7,580 nucleotides of DNA from Thermoplasmatales archaeon (lineage in GTDB: Archaea > Thermoplasmatota > Thermoplasmata > Methanomassiliicoccales > Methanomethylophilaceae): NCBI GenBank assembly GCA_012522645.1, contig JAAYKC010000036.1:1-7580 (forward strand), in the 5' to 3' direction. Positions 6,136-7,580 of the stretch are shown here, piece after piece (the stretch's first letter is position 1; every line of letters begins with the position of its first letter). Under the pieces are notes generated by a model that did not search any database, was not told the origin of the DNA, and saw nothing but the letters and a program-made list of their open reading frames with translations. Position numbers and translations under genes: made by a program.

Positions 6136-6203
6136 AAAAAATAAACCGGTGCGAAGGGAGACACTGCCTTTGCCACCGGTCTAAAGGGTTTTAAAGAGGT
6201 TTT
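6136..6203. terminator. Shared terminator between convergent UbiD-family and MFS genes
   Basis: ACCGGTG (6145-6151) pairs with CACCGGT (6174-6180). The stem can continue through a one-base bulge as CGAAGG with CCTTTG (6152-6157 with 6167-6172, one G-T pair), giving about 13 bp around a 9-nt loop. On the minus strand the hairpin is followed by TTATTTTTT (6144-6136), an intrinsic-type tail for the MFS transcript. On the plus strand two GGTTTT tracts follow (6187-6192 and 6198-6203), a weaker tail for the UbiD-family transcript. Confidence 0.7.
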
Positions 6204-6218
6204 GAGGGCCTTACAGAA

Positions 6219-7523
6219 TCACCCCTTCCGGTCCTTCTTCTCGACGTCCTTCGCCTCCAGGCTCATGAATGCAGCTATGCATGCTATGATCATCATGATG
6301 AACATCATCAGCCAGAGGTTCTGGAATTGTGCGAGCGTTTTATCCACTACCATATACCCCGACAGGAGCTGCAGAATCGCTCCTCCTGCGAAGGGGAACA
6401 GGTTCAGAGCAGCCGTGCTCGTTCCCGCGATATAGATGGGGAACAACTCCTTGATCTGCGCATAGGATACGACGAAGAACCCTCCGAAGAATCCGAACAG
6501 GAAGTTTATAGCGAACTGTGCCGCATAGCTTCCGAGGTTGCCTGCGGTGAGCCATATGACTCCCCATATCACCGTATATGCCAGCGTTCCCACGATGAGC
6601 ACTTTCTTTCTGGACTTGAGCACTCTGTCAGATATTATCCCGGAGAGAGGGCATCCGAATATCATCCCTGCAGCCACTGCCATCAGGAGGATGCTGTAGT
6701 CCGTTTTGCCCCACCCGTATATTGCACCATAGAACGGTCCTGCCTGAAGTCCCTGATATACCATTATGGTTCCGTACATGAAGAAGAACCATACGGCGAG
6801 AGGCCAGAACTTCCTGCCGCTTCCGAAGGTGATCTTCAGGGCCTTGGTCATCGGCATCTTTGCGGAAGTGGACTCCTGTATGGGCTCACCAGTTTCTTCC
6901 GAAACGATCTCCTCTATGGCAGGCAGCCCCATGTCATTCGGATGGTCCCTTACGATGATCCAGCACATTGCCGCTATGATCAGGGTTATAATACCGAGAA
7001 CGGTAAAGACCCCTTTCATCCCAAGGGCTTCCGTCATCAGCACAAGCGGAGTAGTCGCCGCCAAAGCTCCGACGTTTCCTACCAGCAGCAATATGCCGCT
7101 CAGGGACGCGAACTCGTATTTTCTGAACCATATGGCGAGGACCTTCATTATGGGTATGTAGATTACGGCCACACCGGTACCTATGAGGACTCTTCCCAAG
7201 AGCGCCGTTTCAAAGTTGGGTGCTACACCCATGATCAAGGACCCGACGGCGGCCAGTATAACGAATATCGTTACGGTTTTTCTCGGACCCCACCGGTCTG
7301 TCAATATTCCGCTGGGCAGTTGCATAATCGTGTATGCATAGAAATACATCGAACCCAGCAATGCCACTCCCGCGGCACCCACACCGAAAGCCGATTGGAT
7401 GTCGGGGGAAAGCACTGCAGTCGATGTCCTGTGGAAATACACGAAGAAGTAGGCTACGGCCATTATGCCGAAAATGGCCCACCTGTAGGACAGCATTTTC
7501 TTTTTCTTTTTAGGATCTATCAT
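6219..7523 (-). CDS. Major facilitator superfamily transporter, substrate unknown
   Basis: This is a secondary transporter of 434 aa with about 12 hydrophobic segments in two sixes. MFS motif A is clear in the first half as GILTDRWGPRK (72-82, loop 2-3) and is repeated in the second half as GIISDRVLKSRKK (295-307). Helix 1 is preceded by a lysine run (residues 5-9), consistent with a cytoplasmic N-terminus, and carries YFHR (29-32) at its outer end. A hydrophilic central loop spans ~192-238. The overall pattern resembles the anion:cation symporter / sugar-phosphate permease-like group of MFS proteins, but that does not fix the substrate. The ATG at 7523 is preceded by GGAGG with a 6-nt gap, whereas the alternative ATG at residue 10 has only an A-rich stretch before it. 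So, unlike its neighbours, this gene has a leadered mRNA. It is monocistronic as far as can be seen and ends at a terminator shared with the UbiD-family gene. Confidence 0.93.
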   Translation of the reverse strand: MIDPKKKKKMLSYRWAIFGIMAVAYFFVYFHRTSTAVLSPDIQSAFGVGAAGVALLGSMYFYAYTIMQLPSGILTDRWGPRKTVTIFVILAAVGSLIMGVAPNFETALLGRVLIGTGVAVIYIPIMKVLAIWFRKYEFASLSGILLLVGNVGALAATTPLVLMTEALGMKGVFTVLGIITLIIAAMCWIIVRDHPNDMGLPAIEEIVSEETGEPIQESTSAKMPMTKALKITFGSGRKFWPLAVWFFFMYGTIMVYQGLQAGPFYGAIYGWGKTDYSILLMAVAAGMIFGCPLSGIISDRVLKSRKKVLIVGTLAYTVIWGVIWLTAGNLGSYAAQFAINFLFGFFGGFFVVSYAQIKELFPIYIAGTSTAALNLFPFAGGAILQLLSGYMVVDKTLAQFQNLWLMMFIMMIIACIAAFMSLEAKDVEKKDRKG

Positions 7524-7529
7524 TGGATT

Positions 7530-7534
7530 CCTCC
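7530..7534 (-). promoter_or_regulatory. Shine-Dalgarno of the MFS gene
   Basis: GGAGG on the minus strand lies six bases before the ATG at 7523 and supports that start over the in-frame ATG nine codons later. It is the only canonical Shine-Dalgarno before a first gene in the window. A TATAAT-like sequence at the window edge (7575-7580, minus strand) could be part of the promoter, but its upstream half is cut off. Confidence 0.65.
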
Positions 7535-7580
7535 ATCGGGCAAGGATCTCGGAATCCGACTCTGAATTTGAACCATTATA

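Noticed and set aside
6327..7565. A 412-codon open frame on the plus strand, antisense to the MFS gene
   Set aside because: The minus-strand protein has clear MFS motifs and helices. The antisense product is rich in His, Tyr, Arg, Gln and Glu with no recognisable domain, as expected for a shadow frame of a membrane-protein gene; it spans the MFS start and promoter.
1..7580. Mobile elements, CRISPR arrays, tRNA or rRNA genes, defence systems
   Set aside because: I saw no transposase, terminal inverted repeats, regularly spaced repeats or cloverleaf in the intergenic gaps, all of which are under 210 bp.

Overview
The window looks like chromosomal DNA from a euryarchaeon, most likely Thermoplasmatota of the Methanomassiliicoccales type. 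This is inferred from content, not from a database search. The glutamyl-tRNA synthetase and UbiD-family decarboxylase are of archaeal type. TATA-like boxes sit about 26-28 nt upstream of start codons that lack a ribosome binding site, as in leaderless archaeal genes. ATA (Ile) and AGG/AGA (Arg) codons are common in moderately GC-rich DNA. I see no phage, plasmid, IS, CRISPR or defence genes; this reads as housekeeping and nutrient-transport DNA.

Layout: (1) 1-333, + strand, the 3' end of glyA (serine hydroxymethyltransferase), followed by a GC-rich hairpin terminator. (2) 334-535, a non-coding gap that ends in the promoter of an iron-uptake operon. (3) 536-3100, + strand, a two-gene operon: a DtxR-type metal-dependent repressor with a FeoA-like C-terminal domain, then feoB, the ferrous iron transporter. 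The two genes are six nucleotides apart and in the same reading frame. (4) 3103-4785, - strand, gltX, whose stop codon lies 2 bp from that of feoB. (5) 4786-4871, a divergent promoter region with opposing TATA boxes. (6) 4872-6131, + strand, a UbiD/MenD-type prenyl-FMN decarboxylase, plausibly the anhydromevalonate phosphate decarboxylase of the archaeal isoprenoid (membrane lipid) pathway. (7) 6132-6218, a hairpin terminator shared by two convergent genes. (8) 6219-7523, - strand, a 12-helix MFS transporter of unknown substrate.

The only clear functional unit is the iron operon: the repressor senses the divalent metal, its FeoA-like module may also serve FeoB, and a dyad-symmetric sequence between the TATA box and the start is a candidate autoregulatory operator. 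No undescribed multi-gene system is evident. The points most worth a second look are the mixed MntR/DtxR metal-ligand set of the repressor, the single TGA that separates repressor and FeoB in one continuous frame, the atypical KMSKS loop of the glutamyl-tRNA synthetase, and the consistent leaderless start architecture, which moves two start codons downstream of the longest open frame.
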